NCBI RefSeq assembly: GCF_002264395.1
Contig: NZ_NFVA01000041.1
Coordinates: 1 to 58,787, forward strand
Length of the DNA stretch: 58,787 bases
Direction: 5' to 3'
Origin: Paenibacillus sp. VTT E-133291
GTDB lineage: Bacteria; Bacillota; Bacilli; Paenibacillales; Paenibacillaceae
Position 1 is the stretch's first letter. Every line of letters starts with the position of its first letter. A program made the translations under genes and the position numbers. Shown in pieces: positions 42,792-50,561 of this stretch. The notes beneath the pieces are model-generated. The model was not told where the DNA came from. It ran no database searches and worked only from the letters and a program-made list of their open reading frames with translations.

Positions 42792-43710
42792 ATGACGCTA
42801 ATCCTTCAATAACTTTATCGATATTCCATTTAATCATTTTAAGGTAAGTGTCGCCTTCTTCGCCTTTCTTCGCTAAAGAATCGGTAAAAATCTTGGAGTG
42901 TATCGGTACTCCTGTTTCATTGGAGATCGTTTCCATTGTTTTCGGATTCACGCTCGTTTCCAGAAACAAAGCGGGCACTTGATTCTCCTCAATAATGTTA
43001 ATGATGTTTTTCATTTGTTCTGGCGTACCTTGACTATCCGTATTGATCTCCCATATAAATGCGGATTTAAATCCGTAGGCTTTTGAAAAATATTTAAATG
43101 CCCCTTCGCTTGTAACCAAAATACGTTTCTCCTGCGGGATTTTTTCTACCGCTTCTTTTGCATATTGATCCAATTCATTAAGCTTCTTTACATATTCTGA
43201 TTGGTTATTCAGATAAAAATCTTTGTTGTCCGGATCTTTTTCGATGACATGTTTAGTGATGATATCTACATATTTAATCGCATTCTGAATATCGAGCCAG
43301 GCATGAGGATCTTCTTGAGTTTCTTTGCCTTTTTCTGTTAGGAACATTGGGGTTACTTCATCTGAAACAGCAAAGGCAACCTCTTTTTTGTTGGTGACAT
43401 CTAATAGATCTTTAAACCATCCCTTACCCGTTTCCAGGTTTAATCCGTTATAAAAAACTAAATCTGCGTTAGATACTTTACTTGTATCCTTCGGTAATGG
43501 ATCGTACATATGCGGGTCTGTTCCGATGGGAACCATACTGTATACCTCAGCTTTTTCCCCTACAATGTTTTCAGTCATATCCGCGATAATGGAGTATGTG
43601 GCAACAATTTTTAATTTGTCGTTGTTTCCTTCTCCCTCACTAACGTTTGAACATGCAGTAAATAGTAAGATGAACATTGTCAAAGAGAGCATCTTTATTG
43701 TTTTTTTCAT
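42790..43710 (-). CDS. mntA: Manganese ABC transporter, metal-binding lipoprotein
   Basis: Cluster A-I metal-binding lipoprotein of 306 residues with lipobox LLFTAC (Cys near residue 20). The four ligand positions of Mn-type proteins are visible: His in GTDPHMYDP, His in EDPHAWLD, Glu in VTSEGAFKYF and Asp in KIFTDSLA. The Glu instead of a third His, and the lack of a long His-rich loop, argue for Mn over Zn (ZnuA). The gene is last in a three-gene minus-strand operon behind the permease, and the tandem MntR-like boxes upstream of the ATPase agree with manganese. It captures the metal outside the membrane. Confidence 0.88.
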   Translation of the reverse strand: MKKTIKMLSLTMFILLFTACSNVSEGEGNNDKLKIVATYSIIADMTENIVGEKAEVYSMVPIGTDPHMYDPLPKDTSKVSNADLVFYNGLNLETGKGWFKDLLDVTNKKEVAFAVSDEVTPMFLTEKGKETQEDPHAWLDIQNAIKYVDIITKHVIEKDPDNKDFYLNNQSEYVKKLNELDQYAKEAVEKIPQEKRILVTSEGAFKYFSKAYGFKSAFIWEINTDSQGTPEQMKNIINIIEENQVPALFLETSVNPKTMETISNETGVPIHSKIFTDSLAKKGEEGDTYLKMIKWNIDKVIEGLAS

Positions 43711-44549
43711 CCTTGTTTAACCCCTTTTCTTAGAAAATTATTTTTGGGCGAGATAATAAATGATATAGCAAACAAACTTACGCCTACCAGAACAATGGTG
43801 GCACTTGTAGGTAAATTGAATCTAAAGCTTAGGATCACACCTATAATTCCAGATACAGCACCGATGGTAGAAGCAACGAGAATCATGTGGAACAGCTTAT
43901 TTGTCCAAAGATACGATGTAGCTGCTGGAATAACCAGCATTGCAATCACAAGCACAATACCTACTTGAGATAGCGAGGACACGGTAACCACGGATAGCAG
44001 CATCATCAATAGATAATGATAGAACCCTGTTTTCAAACCGAAGGCCTTAGAGACGACAGGATCAAACGAACTAATCAAAAGCTCTTTGTATAACAATGAA
44101 ATGATGGCTATAACAACAAGCATGATAATAAAGGATTGCGTTAACTCGGACTGCGGGACGGCCAAGATATTACCAAATAAAATATGAGTTAAGTCAAGCC
44201 CACTTTTGGCGAAAGTGATGAGGACAATTCCTAGAGCAAAAAATGAGCTGAGAATAATCCCGATCGAGGTATCACTTTTAATATTGCTGCGACTTGTAAT
44301 AAATTGAATGAGAATTGCCGCTAACAGTCCAAACAATGAAGCGCCCACAAGAATGTTGATCCCTAGAATATAAGAGAGCGCCACACCTGGTAATACAGCA
44401 TGAGATAAAGCATCGCCCATTAATGACATCTTTCTGAGCACAATAAAGCTTCCTAGAACGCCTGAGACAATGCCAAGAATGATAGCAGACAATCCCGCAT
44501 TAAGTGCATAGATTGGAATGTTTAATAACTCTGACAAATAATTAATCAT
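43707..44549 (-). CDS. mntC: Manganese ABC transporter, permease
   Basis: ABC-3 family permease of 280 residues with about eight hydrophobic helices. A recognisable cytoplasmic start is GVLGSFIVLRKMSLMGDALS near residues 31-50, and the segment AVLPGVALSYILG follows. The gene overlaps the lipoprotein gene by four bases and the ATPase gene by eight, so the unit is translationally coupled. Only one permease is encoded, so it should form a homodimer; Bacillus subtilis has two permease genes, mntC and mntD, in the equivalent operon. The symbol is by analogy. Confidence 0.88.
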   Translation of the reverse strand: MINYLSELLNIPIYALNAGLSAIILGIVSGVLGSFIVLRKMSLMGDALSHAVLPGVALSYILGINILVGASLFGLLAAILIQFITSRSNIKSDTSIGIILSSFFALGIVLITFAKSGLDLTHILFGNILAVPQSELTQSFIIMLVVIAIISLLYKELLISSFDPVVSKAFGLKTGFYHYLLMMLLSVVTVSSLSQVGIVLVIAMLVIPAATSYLWTNKLFHMILVASTIGAVSGIIGVILSFRFNLPTSATIVLVGVSLFAISFIISPKNNFLRKGVKQG

Positions 44550-45288
44550 TCGCTGTTCCTCCCATCCCTTTGATCACCAGATTACCTAAGGAGGCCCCGT
44601 ATGCGTTGAGGATATTATCGGCTGTAAAGGTGTCTTTCACATCACCAAAGGCAATGAGTTTTTTATTAAGAATGATTACTTTATCAAAATATTCTTCCAC
44701 CTCATGCAGATCGTGATGAACGATAAGTATAGTTTTTCCTTCTTCGCGGAGCTGTTTAAGCAGCTTTACAATAATTTTCTCACTGACTAGATCTATGCCG
44801 ACAAAAGGTTCATCTAAAAAAAATACATCTGCCCGTTGTGCAAGCGCTCTGGCAATAAAAACCCTTTGTAGTTGTCCCCCAGACAAATTGCTGATTTGTT
44901 TATTCGCAAGATCACTGATATCGACCATGGCCATACATTCCTCAACGGTTTGCCGCTCTTTTTTGCCTGGGCGCTGGAAGATTCTCAAATTTGGGTAGGT
45001 TCCAGTTAGTACGGTATCTTTTACTGTGATTGGAAAAGTAAGATCAATGTCATTCTTTTGTGGCACATATGCGATCTTCCGTTTGTACTCAGCAATATCT
45101 CTACCTTCCACCATAACGGATCCTGTTCTCTTTTTTATCACCTCTAACAACGACTTAATAAATGTAGATTTCCCTGCACCATTGGGCCCGATAATTCCGA
45201 TCGTATACCCAAAAGGAATATCTATGTTTACATCTTCTAGCGCTGAATTACCGAAATAATCCACGTTTAGGTTTCTGATTTGGATCAT
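44542..45288 (-). CDS. mntB: Manganese ABC transporter, ATPase
   Basis: Cytoplasmic ATPase of 248 residues, first gene of the metal importer. It has Walker A GPNGAGKST near residue 36, the Q-loop in AYVPQKNDIDLTFP, signature LSGGQLQRVFIARAL and Walker B VFFLDEPFVGID. AGGAG lies ten bases before the ATG. Two inverted repeats resembling MntR boxes stand 33-86 bases upstream and probably repress the operon when manganese is plentiful. Confidence 0.9.
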   Translation of the reverse strand: MIQIRNLNVDYFGNSALEDVNIDIPFGYTIGIIGPNGAGKSTFIKSLLEVIKKRTGSVMVEGRDIAEYKRKIAYVPQKNDIDLTFPITVKDTVLTGTYPNLRIFQRPGKKERQTVEECMAMVDISDLANKQISNLSGGQLQRVFIARALAQRADVFFLDEPFVGIDLVSEKIIVKLLKQLREEGKTILIVHHDLHEVEEYFDKVIILNKKLIAFGDVKDTFTADNILNAYGASLGNLVIKGMGGTAND

Positions 45289-45320
45289 AAAAAAACTCCT
45301 CGTCTTATATTCAATGATTT

Positions 45321-45374
45321 GTTTCCTGTTGGAAACATTTATTTTAAATATCTAATTTGTTTCCCTAGGTAAAC
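45321..45374 (-). promoter_or_regulatory. Tandem MntR-like operators of the manganese importer
   Basis: GTTTCCTGTTGGAAAC (45321-45336) and GTTTCCCTAGGTAAAC (45359-45374) are two versions of one inverted repeat, 38 bases apart and each followed by ATTTATT. They resemble the MntR boxes of Bacillus subtilis mntA and mntH, whose half-sites are of the GGAAAC type. Both lie in the leader of the minus-strand mnt operon. Confidence 0.75.
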
Positions 45375-45422
45375 ATTTATTCTTAGGTACAATATATTTA
45401 ACAATGGGCAAAATGTCAATGA

Positions 45423-45465
45423 AAAAGCTTGAATTTTATTTGATTTTGGATTGGAACAAGCTTTT
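45423..45465. repeat. Inverted repeat in the mnt / sulfur-cluster divergent region
   Basis: AAAAGCTTG (45423-45431) and CAAGCTTTT (45457-45465) are perfect complements separated by 25 bases. The region is intergenic and AT-rich; it may be an operator for either direction. Confidence 0.35.
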
Positions 45466-45514
45466 GATCTGCGTCGTTATGGGTGCTCTTTTTTCTATAT
45501 TTTAAAATACTTAC

Positions 45515-45544
45515 TTGACAGGTAGGAATAAAGGGGTATATGAT
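45515..45544 (+). promoter_or_regulatory. SigA-type promoter of the MarR/sulfur cluster
   Basis: A consensus TTGACA at 45515-45520 is followed 18 bases later by TATGAT at 45539-45544; TATATG at 45537-45542 with a 16-base gap is an alternative. The predicted transcript starts near 45551, about 60 bases before the leader hairpin. Confidence 0.75.
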
Positions 45545-45610
45545 ATCACCAATCCTTAAACACTAATTAAATGAACAGTGAAATAATTTATCCGAGCCGA
45601 TTGGACCGCC

Positions 45611-45663
45611 AAAGGCTCCCGCACTTTTACCTTGACAGGGGTATGTGCTGGGAGTCTTTTTTT
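45611..45663 (+). terminator. Leader hairpin with T run (attenuator) before the marR-like gene
   Basis: AAAGGCTCCC (45611-45620) pairs with GGGAGTCTTT (45650-45659). Inner stems GCAC/GTGC and TACC/GGTA form, and seven T follow (45657-45663). It lies between the promoter and the first gene of the cluster, so it must be read through for expression. A 34-codon frame (45571-45675) runs across it and contains Met-Cys-Trp codons in the 3' arm, but it has no ribosome binding site. Confidence 0.75.
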
Positions 45664-45694
45664 GTTGGCCGATAAGGAGAAAGATGAGGTAGGC

Positions 45695-46240
45695 ATGAGC
45701 GATACGTATTGGAGACAGGTGGAGGAGACAGATTGGATATTCCGCAAGGTGGTCCGCAGGTTCGTAAAGGAGCGGGATAAGGTCACTGTGGAAGGGATCT
45801 CCTTGCCAGGTATGCTGATTCTGCAAAAAATCATTCGCGAAGGCGAACAGCGGCTTGGTGATTTAGCGGATGAACTGGACTTTACGTCAGGTGCGATCAC
45901 TGCATTGAGCGATAAGCTTGAGGCAGGTGGATTTACTGTACGCAAACGTAAGGAAGGGGACCGCAGGACGGTGATGCTGGACATCACAGACAAAGGCCGG
46001 GAAATGGCGGAGCTTAACAGCAATATTGGGGAACGATGTATCTCGCTTCTGTTTGAGGGGTTTACGGAAGAGGAATTGACGCAGCAAAGTCACTTTTATC
46101 AGCGAATCATCAGCAATCTTGAAGGATTCTCAGATACCTTGCTGAAGCTGGCGAAGGAGAATGCGGAGGCCGAGTCCTCACCGAGCCTTGAACAGAAGCC
46201 ACGGGCAGTCACCAAGAAAAGCAATTATCTTAGCTATTAA
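45695..46240 (+). CDS. MarR-family transcriptional regulator
   Basis: Winged-helix regulator of 181 residues. The recognition region GDLADELDFTSGAITALSDKLEAGGFTVRKR and wing EGDRRTVMLDITDKG lie at about 55-105, with flanking dimerisation helices. The C-terminal 30 residues are polar and unconserved-looking. The frame is open back into the leader hairpin, but the ATG at 45695, after GAGGTAGG, gives a normal MarR N terminus. A curious two-codon frame, ATG-AGG-TAG, sits at 45684-45692 after a strong AAGGAG and could draw ribosomes to this spot. It heads a cluster with an arylsulfotransferase-like protein and SsuABC and may control it in response to an organosulfur ligand; that is inference. Confidence 0.87.
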   Translation: MSDTYWRQVEETDWIFRKVVRRFVKERDKVTVEGISLPGMLILQKIIREGEQRLGDLADELDFTSGAITALSDKLEAGGFTVRKRKEGDRRTVMLDITDKGREMAELNSNIGERCISLLFEGFTEEELTQQSHFYQRIISNLEGFSDTLLKLAKENAEAESSPSLEQKPRAVTKKSNYLSY

Positions 46241-46268
46241 AATAAATCAAATGTAGGAGAGATGAATT

Positions 46269-47723
46269 ATGGGACATTCAACGATATATCCAACTGGAGC
46301 AACCGTATATAATCCGGGCAAAGCATGGAGTGGTTATACCGTATTTCAAGCGGGTGAAGAGGGCGTTGTTCTGATTGATATGAACGGTAAAGAAGTGCAT
46401 CTGTGGAAGGGGCTGCTCGGGTTTCCGGCTAAAATCTTCCCTGGTGGTTATGTGCTAGGCAGCACTGGCAGAAGAGATCCGAAATTTGGTATTCAGGATA
46501 ATGTAGATCTGGTGCAGGTCGATTGGGATGGTAACATCGTGTGGAAATACAACAGCTACGAGCATATAGAAGATCCGGGTTATGAAGCGCTCTGGTATGC
46601 CCGTCAGCATCATGACTATCAGCGTGAAGGTAATCCAGTCGGTTATTTTGCACCAGGGCTGGAGCCAAAGGTAGATGGCGGCAATACCCTAATCCTCGCT
46701 CACAAAAATATTTACAACCACCAAATTTCCGACAAGCAGTTGCTGGATGACACGATTATCGAGGTGGATTGGGAAGGGAATATCGTTTGGGAGTGGGCTC
46801 CAAATGAACATTTTGCAGAGTTGGGCTTTGATGAAGCGGCAAAAAATGTCCTATTCCGTGATCCTAACTCACGTTCCTTCGGAAATTTGGGGGGCGGTGT
46901 GGGTGACTGGTTGCATATCAATTCAGCTTCCTATGTAGGACCTAATAAGTTTTATGATGCAGGTGATGAGCGTTTCCATCCAGATAACGTGATCTGGGAT
47001 GCGCGGGAAGCGAATATTATCGCAATTACAGATAAGCGTACCGGGGCCATCGTGTGGAGAATCGGTCCAGACTACTCAATACCAGAATTGAAGTCTATCG
47101 ATTGGATCATTGGCCAGCATCACGCCCACATCATTCCGAAGGGCTTGCCGGGAGAAGGAAACTTACTCGTATTTGATAACGGAGGTTGGGGCGGTTATGG
47201 TCTTCCCAATCCATCTTCACCCTTTGGGCAAAAAAATGCACTCCGCGACTACTCACGAATTCTGGAGATTAATCCAGTAACACTCGAAATTGAATGGCAG
47301 TATACCGCGGCAGAAGCAGGCTTCTCCGTTCCGACGGATTCTTATAAATTCTACAGTCCTTATATCAGCTCAGCCCAGCGGCTGCTGAATGGCAATACCT
47401 TAATTACAGAAGGATCTAACGGTAGACTTTTCGAGGTTACGCCAGAACATGAACTGGTGTGGGAATACATCTCACCTTTTATTGACTCCAGAAATACGAA
47501 CATGGTTTATCGTTCCTATCGTGTGCCATATGCATGGGTACCACAGCTGGAGAAGCCGGAAGAACAAGCGATTGAGCCGATAGATGTAACGCAGTTCAGA
47601 GTACCGGGGGTCGCACCTAAAGGTTCGGATTCCGTAGTGAGTGTAGCGACAACCCTGCCGTTTGTTGAGGGAGCTGCTTGTGTGGCGACGACAGATGAAG
47701 GTAGTAGCCGCAAAGCCAATTGA
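46269..47723 (+). CDS. Arylsulfotransferase-family (ASST-like) protein
   Basis: Protein of 484 residues with the repeat-rich beta-propeller pattern of the arylsulfotransferase family. Recognisable blocks are VDWDGNIVWKYN, the His-containing ARQHHDYQREGNPV, GDWLHINSASYVGPN, and QHHAHIIPKG with LLVFDNGGWGG. The blocks RILEINPVTLEIEWQY and NTLITEGSNGRLFEV follow. ASST enzymes move a sulfuryl group from an aryl sulfate to a phenol through a His intermediate. There is no signal peptide, unlike periplasmic ASST. AGGAGAG precedes the ATG. Its place between a MarR regulator and SsuABC suggests use of sulfate esters or sulfonates as a sulfur source; whether it is catalytically a sulfotransferase is unproven. 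Confidence 0.85.
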   Translation: MGHSTIYPTGATVYNPGKAWSGYTVFQAGEEGVVLIDMNGKEVHLWKGLLGFPAKIFPGGYVLGSTGRRDPKFGIQDNVDLVQVDWDGNIVWKYNSYEHIEDPGYEALWYARQHHDYQREGNPVGYFAPGLEPKVDGGNTLILAHKNIYNHQISDKQLLDDTIIEVDWEGNIVWEWAPNEHFAELGFDEAAKNVLFRDPNSRSFGNLGGGVGDWLHINSASYVGPNKFYDAGDERFHPDNVIWDAREANIIAITDKRTGAIVWRIGPDYSIPELKSIDWIIGQHHAHIIPKGLPGEGNLLVFDNGGWGGYGLPNPSSPFGQKNALRDYSRILEINPVTLEIEWQYTAAEAGFSVPTDSYKFYSPYISSAQRLLNGNTLITEGSNGRLFEVTPEHELVWEYISPFIDSRNTNMVYRSYRVPYAWVPQLEKPEEQAIEPIDVTQFRVPGVAPKGSDSVVSVATTLPFVEGAACVATTDEGSSRKAN

Positions 47724-47745
47724 CAAATTTGAGGGGGATGTTGTT

Positions 47746-48777
47746 TTGAAAAAATCATGGATCAACTCTAGCTTTCTGCTCTTATCCTTATCCGTTGTTA
47801 TCCTTTTATCAGGCTGCAGCTCCAAAGGTGATGCGTCGCCCGCTAAAGATGGAGCAGCAAGCGGCAAAGAAGAGACATTGAAGATTAAAATCGCCGACAT
47901 CAATACGAATCCAACTTTTCGTGTGGCGTTAGATAAAGGTATCTTTGCCAAACACGGGATAGATGCTGAACTAGTTAACTTTGGTTCTCCGGCAGAAGGT
48001 GTGAATGCACTCTTCATTAAACAGGTGGATGTGGCTTTCGGGGCGGATTTCCCCTTGCTGAACGCAGTGTCGAAAGGGGATTACTCTATCATCGCCTCGG
48101 CAGGTCTAGCGACAGACGAAGCTTCAACAGAATGGAAGCTGTTCGTACAGGATGACATCAAGACAGCTGAGGAATTGAAGGGTAAGAAGCTAAGCTTTAT
48201 TCGCGGAACCTTTATTCCATACCTTTGGGATGAATATTTGAAAGAACATGAGCTTGCTCTAAGTGATGTGGAATTGATAGGACAGGGAGCCTTTGATGAA
48301 TCTTATATTGCTTTGAAGCAGGGGGCTGTGGATGGGGCATGGTTCTATGGTTCTGTTCTTAATGATAAGCTGGGTGCCCTTGCTGGCGTACATGAGCTGA
48401 CGGATATGTCCAAAACAACCGTACGGTTAGGTATGGGCATTGTAGCAGGTAATGATTTTGTAACCAACAATCCAGAGGGGATCGCGAATTTTCTCGCAGC
48501 AGTGGATGAAGCAGGGAGTTATGCACAGGCTCATCCGGATGAGGTGGCTGATCTGATGTACGAGGAAGTGAAGCAGCCTAAGGAATCCACGATCAAAGAT
48601 CTTCCAAATAATCCTTGGGCCCTTGGGTTCACGCAGGAAGCATATGACAGTCTGACTAAACAGAAGAAATATATGGTCGACACTGGAATCATCGAAAAGG
48701 ACTTCGATCTGGATAGCAAGCTTAATCTTGAACCGCTGACCAAAGCTTTGCCGGATGAAGTCACGTATAAGAAATAG
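47746..48777 (+). CDS. ssuA: Sulfonate/nitrate/taurine-type ABC transporter binding lipoprotein
   Basis: SsuA/TauA-type lipoprotein of 343 residues with lipobox LLSGC (Cys near residue 24). The mature part starts LKIKIADINTNPTFRVALDK, and FGSPAEGVNALFIKQVDVAF is the usual ligand-pocket region of the NMT1/SsuA fold. The open frame extends to 47662 inside the preceding gene; the TTG at 47746, eight bases after GAGGGGG, gives a proper signal peptide. It is followed directly by an ATPase and a permease of the same class. Substrate class (aliphatic sulfonates or sulfate esters) is inferred from the arylsulfotransferase-like neighbour. Confidence 0.85.
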   Translation: MKKSWINSSFLLLSLSVVILLSGCSSKGDASPAKDGAASGKEETLKIKIADINTNPTFRVALDKGIFAKHGIDAELVNFGSPAEGVNALFIKQVDVAFGADFPLLNAVSKGDYSIIASAGLATDEASTEWKLFVQDDIKTAEELKGKKLSFIRGTFIPYLWDEYLKEHELALSDVELIGQGAFDESYIALKQGAVDGAWFYGSVLNDKLGALAGVHELTDMSKTTVRLGMGIVAGNDFVTNNPEGIANFLAAVDEAGSYAQAHPDEVADLMYEEVKQPKESTIKDLPNNPWALGFTQEAYDSLTKQKKYMVDTGIIEKDFDLDSKLNLEPLTKALPDEVTYKK

Positions 48778-48788
48778 GAGGGTTCAGC

Positions 48789-49565
48789 ATGTCATTACCT
48801 GCTAAGCAGCACACCATTCATATTGAGCAGCTTCGCAAGAGCTACAGTGAGCCAGTCGCCGGAGATGTTCATTATATTATTAAAGACGTGGATCTTGTAA
48901 TCAAAGGTGGGGAGTTCTTCGTTCTACTCGGCCCAAGTGGCTGCGGAAAATCGACGCTGCTGAATATGATCGCCGGATTTGTTTCCAAATCTGGTGGTAA
49001 CCTTCGGGTGGATGACGAAGAGGTGAATAAGCCGGGCAGAGATCGGGCAGTAGTGTTCCAGCAAGCAGATTCCTCTTTATTTCCTTGGCTAACGGTTCGA
49101 GAGAATGTGGAGTTCGGACTGAGAATGAAGAAAATCGCGAAGGCAGAACGACATACAATATCGGATAGGTTCATCGGGCTTGTTGGGCTAAACGGGCATG
49201 AGCAGAAATTCCCTAAGGAGCTGTCAGGTGGTATGAAGCAGCGTGTCCAGCTGGCACGAGTGCTCGCCAATGATCCGGCGATCCTGCTGATGGATGAGCC
49301 ATTTGGTGCGCTGGATGCGATGACTCGGAGGACGATGCAGAAGGAGCTGGTCAATATCTGGCAACAGACGCATAAGACGGTGATTTTTGTAACCCATGAT
49401 ATTCAGGAAGCTTTGCTGCTGGGGGAACGGATCGGCATTATGTCTGTGGGGCCTTCCTCTAACATCACGAACATTTATGACAACACGCTCCCTTATCCGC
49501 GGGATATAAGCTCACCGGAATTTTACTCGCTATACAATCAAATTCAGAGCCATTTCGAAGAATAG
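48789..49565 (+). CDS. ssuB: Sulfonate-type ABC transporter, ATPase
   Basis: ATPase of 258 residues of the SsuB/TauB group. Walker A is GPSGCGKST near residue 49, the Q-loop is in VVFQQADSSLFPWLTV with the family-typical LFPWLTV, signature LSGGMKQRVQLARVL, and Walker B ILLMDEPFGALDAMTR. AGGAGG lies before the ATG. It is eleven bases after the binding-protein gene and six bases before the permease frame. Confidence 0.9.
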   Translation: MSLPAKQHTIHIEQLRKSYSEPVAGDVHYIIKDVDLVIKGGEFFVLLGPSGCGKSTLLNMIAGFVSKSGGNLRVDDEEVNKPGRDRAVVFQQADSSLFPWLTVRENVEFGLRMKKIAKAERHTISDRFIGLVGLNGHEQKFPKELSGGMKQRVQLARVLANDPAILLMDEPFGALDAMTRRTMQKELVNIWQQTHKTVIFVTHDIQEALLLGERIGIMSVGPSSNITNIYDNTLPYPRDISSPEFYSLYNQIQSHFEE

Positions 49566-49580
49566 GATAAGGTGGAACAG

Positions 49581-50360
49581 ATGATGAAATGGGTGGAAAA
49601 GAAATGGGTCTCCGTATCCATACTATGGATTGCCGCACTCTGCATCTGGCAGCTTGGAGCGGTGATCTACGGTCCTGATGTGATCCCTGGGCCATGGAGT
49701 ACGTTCAAGGGTGGACGGGAACTGCTGGAAGATGGCACCTTGATGCAATATATCGGCATTAGCTTTTACCGGGTGCTCATTGGCTGGGTACTCGGCAGTT
49801 TAATAGCGATTCCCGTAGGATTGGTAATTGGAAAAGTGAATGTGATTCGTATCTTTGCAGAGCCTTTTCTGAACTTCATCCGGTTTATCCCGCCGATTGC
49901 GTTTATCACATTGTTTCTAGTGTGGTTTGGGATTGGGGAGCAGTCGAAGATTGCGTTGATTATGTACGCTACCTTTTTTATTGTGGTGCTGAATACCTTG
50001 ACCGGTGTCATGTCTGTGGAGGAGGATAAAATCCGCTCAGCCCGCAGTATGGGCGCTAGTGAGTGGCAAATCCTGATTCATGTGATCGTTCCGGCGACGA
50101 TACCGTACATTTTTACAGGCATCCGGCTAGCAATGGGAACTTCGTATATGGCGATTATCGGGGCGGAAATGATTGCTTCGAACGAAGGTGTAGGTTATCT
50201 GATTTGGAATTCACGGTTATTTTTTCGTACCGATTGGATATTTGTTGGTTTGTTCTGCCTTGGTTTTATGGGCTTTTTCACGGATCGGCTATTTGGTTGG
50301 TTCGGTAAGAAAGTGCTCTATAGATACGGTGTGGTTAGTATGGCGGCACGTAGAAGGTAA
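49581..50360 (+). CDS. ssuC: Sulfonate-type ABC transporter, permease
   Basis: BPD-type permease of 259 residues with about six helices. Near residues 70-90 stands FYRVLIGWVLGSLIAIPVGL, and the EAA coupling loop is IRSARSMGASEWQILIHVIV. The pattern matches SsuC/TauC. The frame also opens at a GTG at 49572, but AAGGTGG is better spaced from the ATG at 49581. It ends the cluster; no SsuD monooxygenase or flavin reductase follows, so desulfonation must be encoded elsewhere or is not the route used. A terminator follows. Confidence 0.89.
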   Translation: MMKWVEKKWVSVSILWIAALCIWQLGAVIYGPDVIPGPWSTFKGGRELLEDGTLMQYIGISFYRVLIGWVLGSLIAIPVGLVIGKVNVIRIFAEPFLNFIRFIPPIAFITLFLVWFGIGEQSKIALIMYATFFIVVLNTLTGVMSVEEDKIRSARSMGASEWQILIHVIVPATIPYIFTGIRLAMGTSYMAIIGAEMIASNEGVGYLIWNSRLFFRTDWIFVGLFCLGFMGFFTDRLFGWFGKKVLYRYGVVSMAARRR

Positions 50361-50389
50361 GATGGCTTTAATAAAATAACGTAAACACC

Positions 50390-50420
50390 AAAGCTGCCTG
50401 AGTGGATCAGGTGGCTTTTT
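50390..50420 (+). terminator. Terminator after ssuC
   Basis: AAAGCTGCCTGA (50390-50401) pairs with TCAGGTGGCTTT (50407-50418) through two central G-U pairs, and the T run is at 50416-50420. Confidence 0.78.
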
Positions 50421-50463
50421 GGCATGTCTTCCTTTTTATTTACAAATATTCCTATCTTCCTTA

Positions 50464-50492
50464 ATGTCACGAAAATAGTACACGCCTATACT
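50464..50492 (+). promoter_or_regulatory. Likely promoter of the phosphonate/organophosphate operon
   Basis: ATGTCA at 50464-50469 and TATACT at 50487-50492 are separated by 17 bases. No clear PhoP-type TTAACA repeats were found upstream. Confidence 0.5.
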
Positions 50493-50561
50493 GCAATTGG
50501 GTGCCTAACAGTTTGAGCATAAAGAAGCCCGCAAATAAGAAATAGGAGTGAAGGGGAAATC

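Noticed and set aside
45600..45663. T-box riboswitch in the leader of the sulfur cluster, suggested by TGGACCGCC just before a terminator
   Set aside because: The T-box core needs TGGNACC, which is one base longer. The leader before it is only about 50 bases, too short for a specifier stem.
50421..50561. PhoP box before the PhnSTUV-like operon
   Set aside because: Only one TTTACA-like hexamer is visible; the needed tandem TTAACA-type repeats at five-base spacing are missing.
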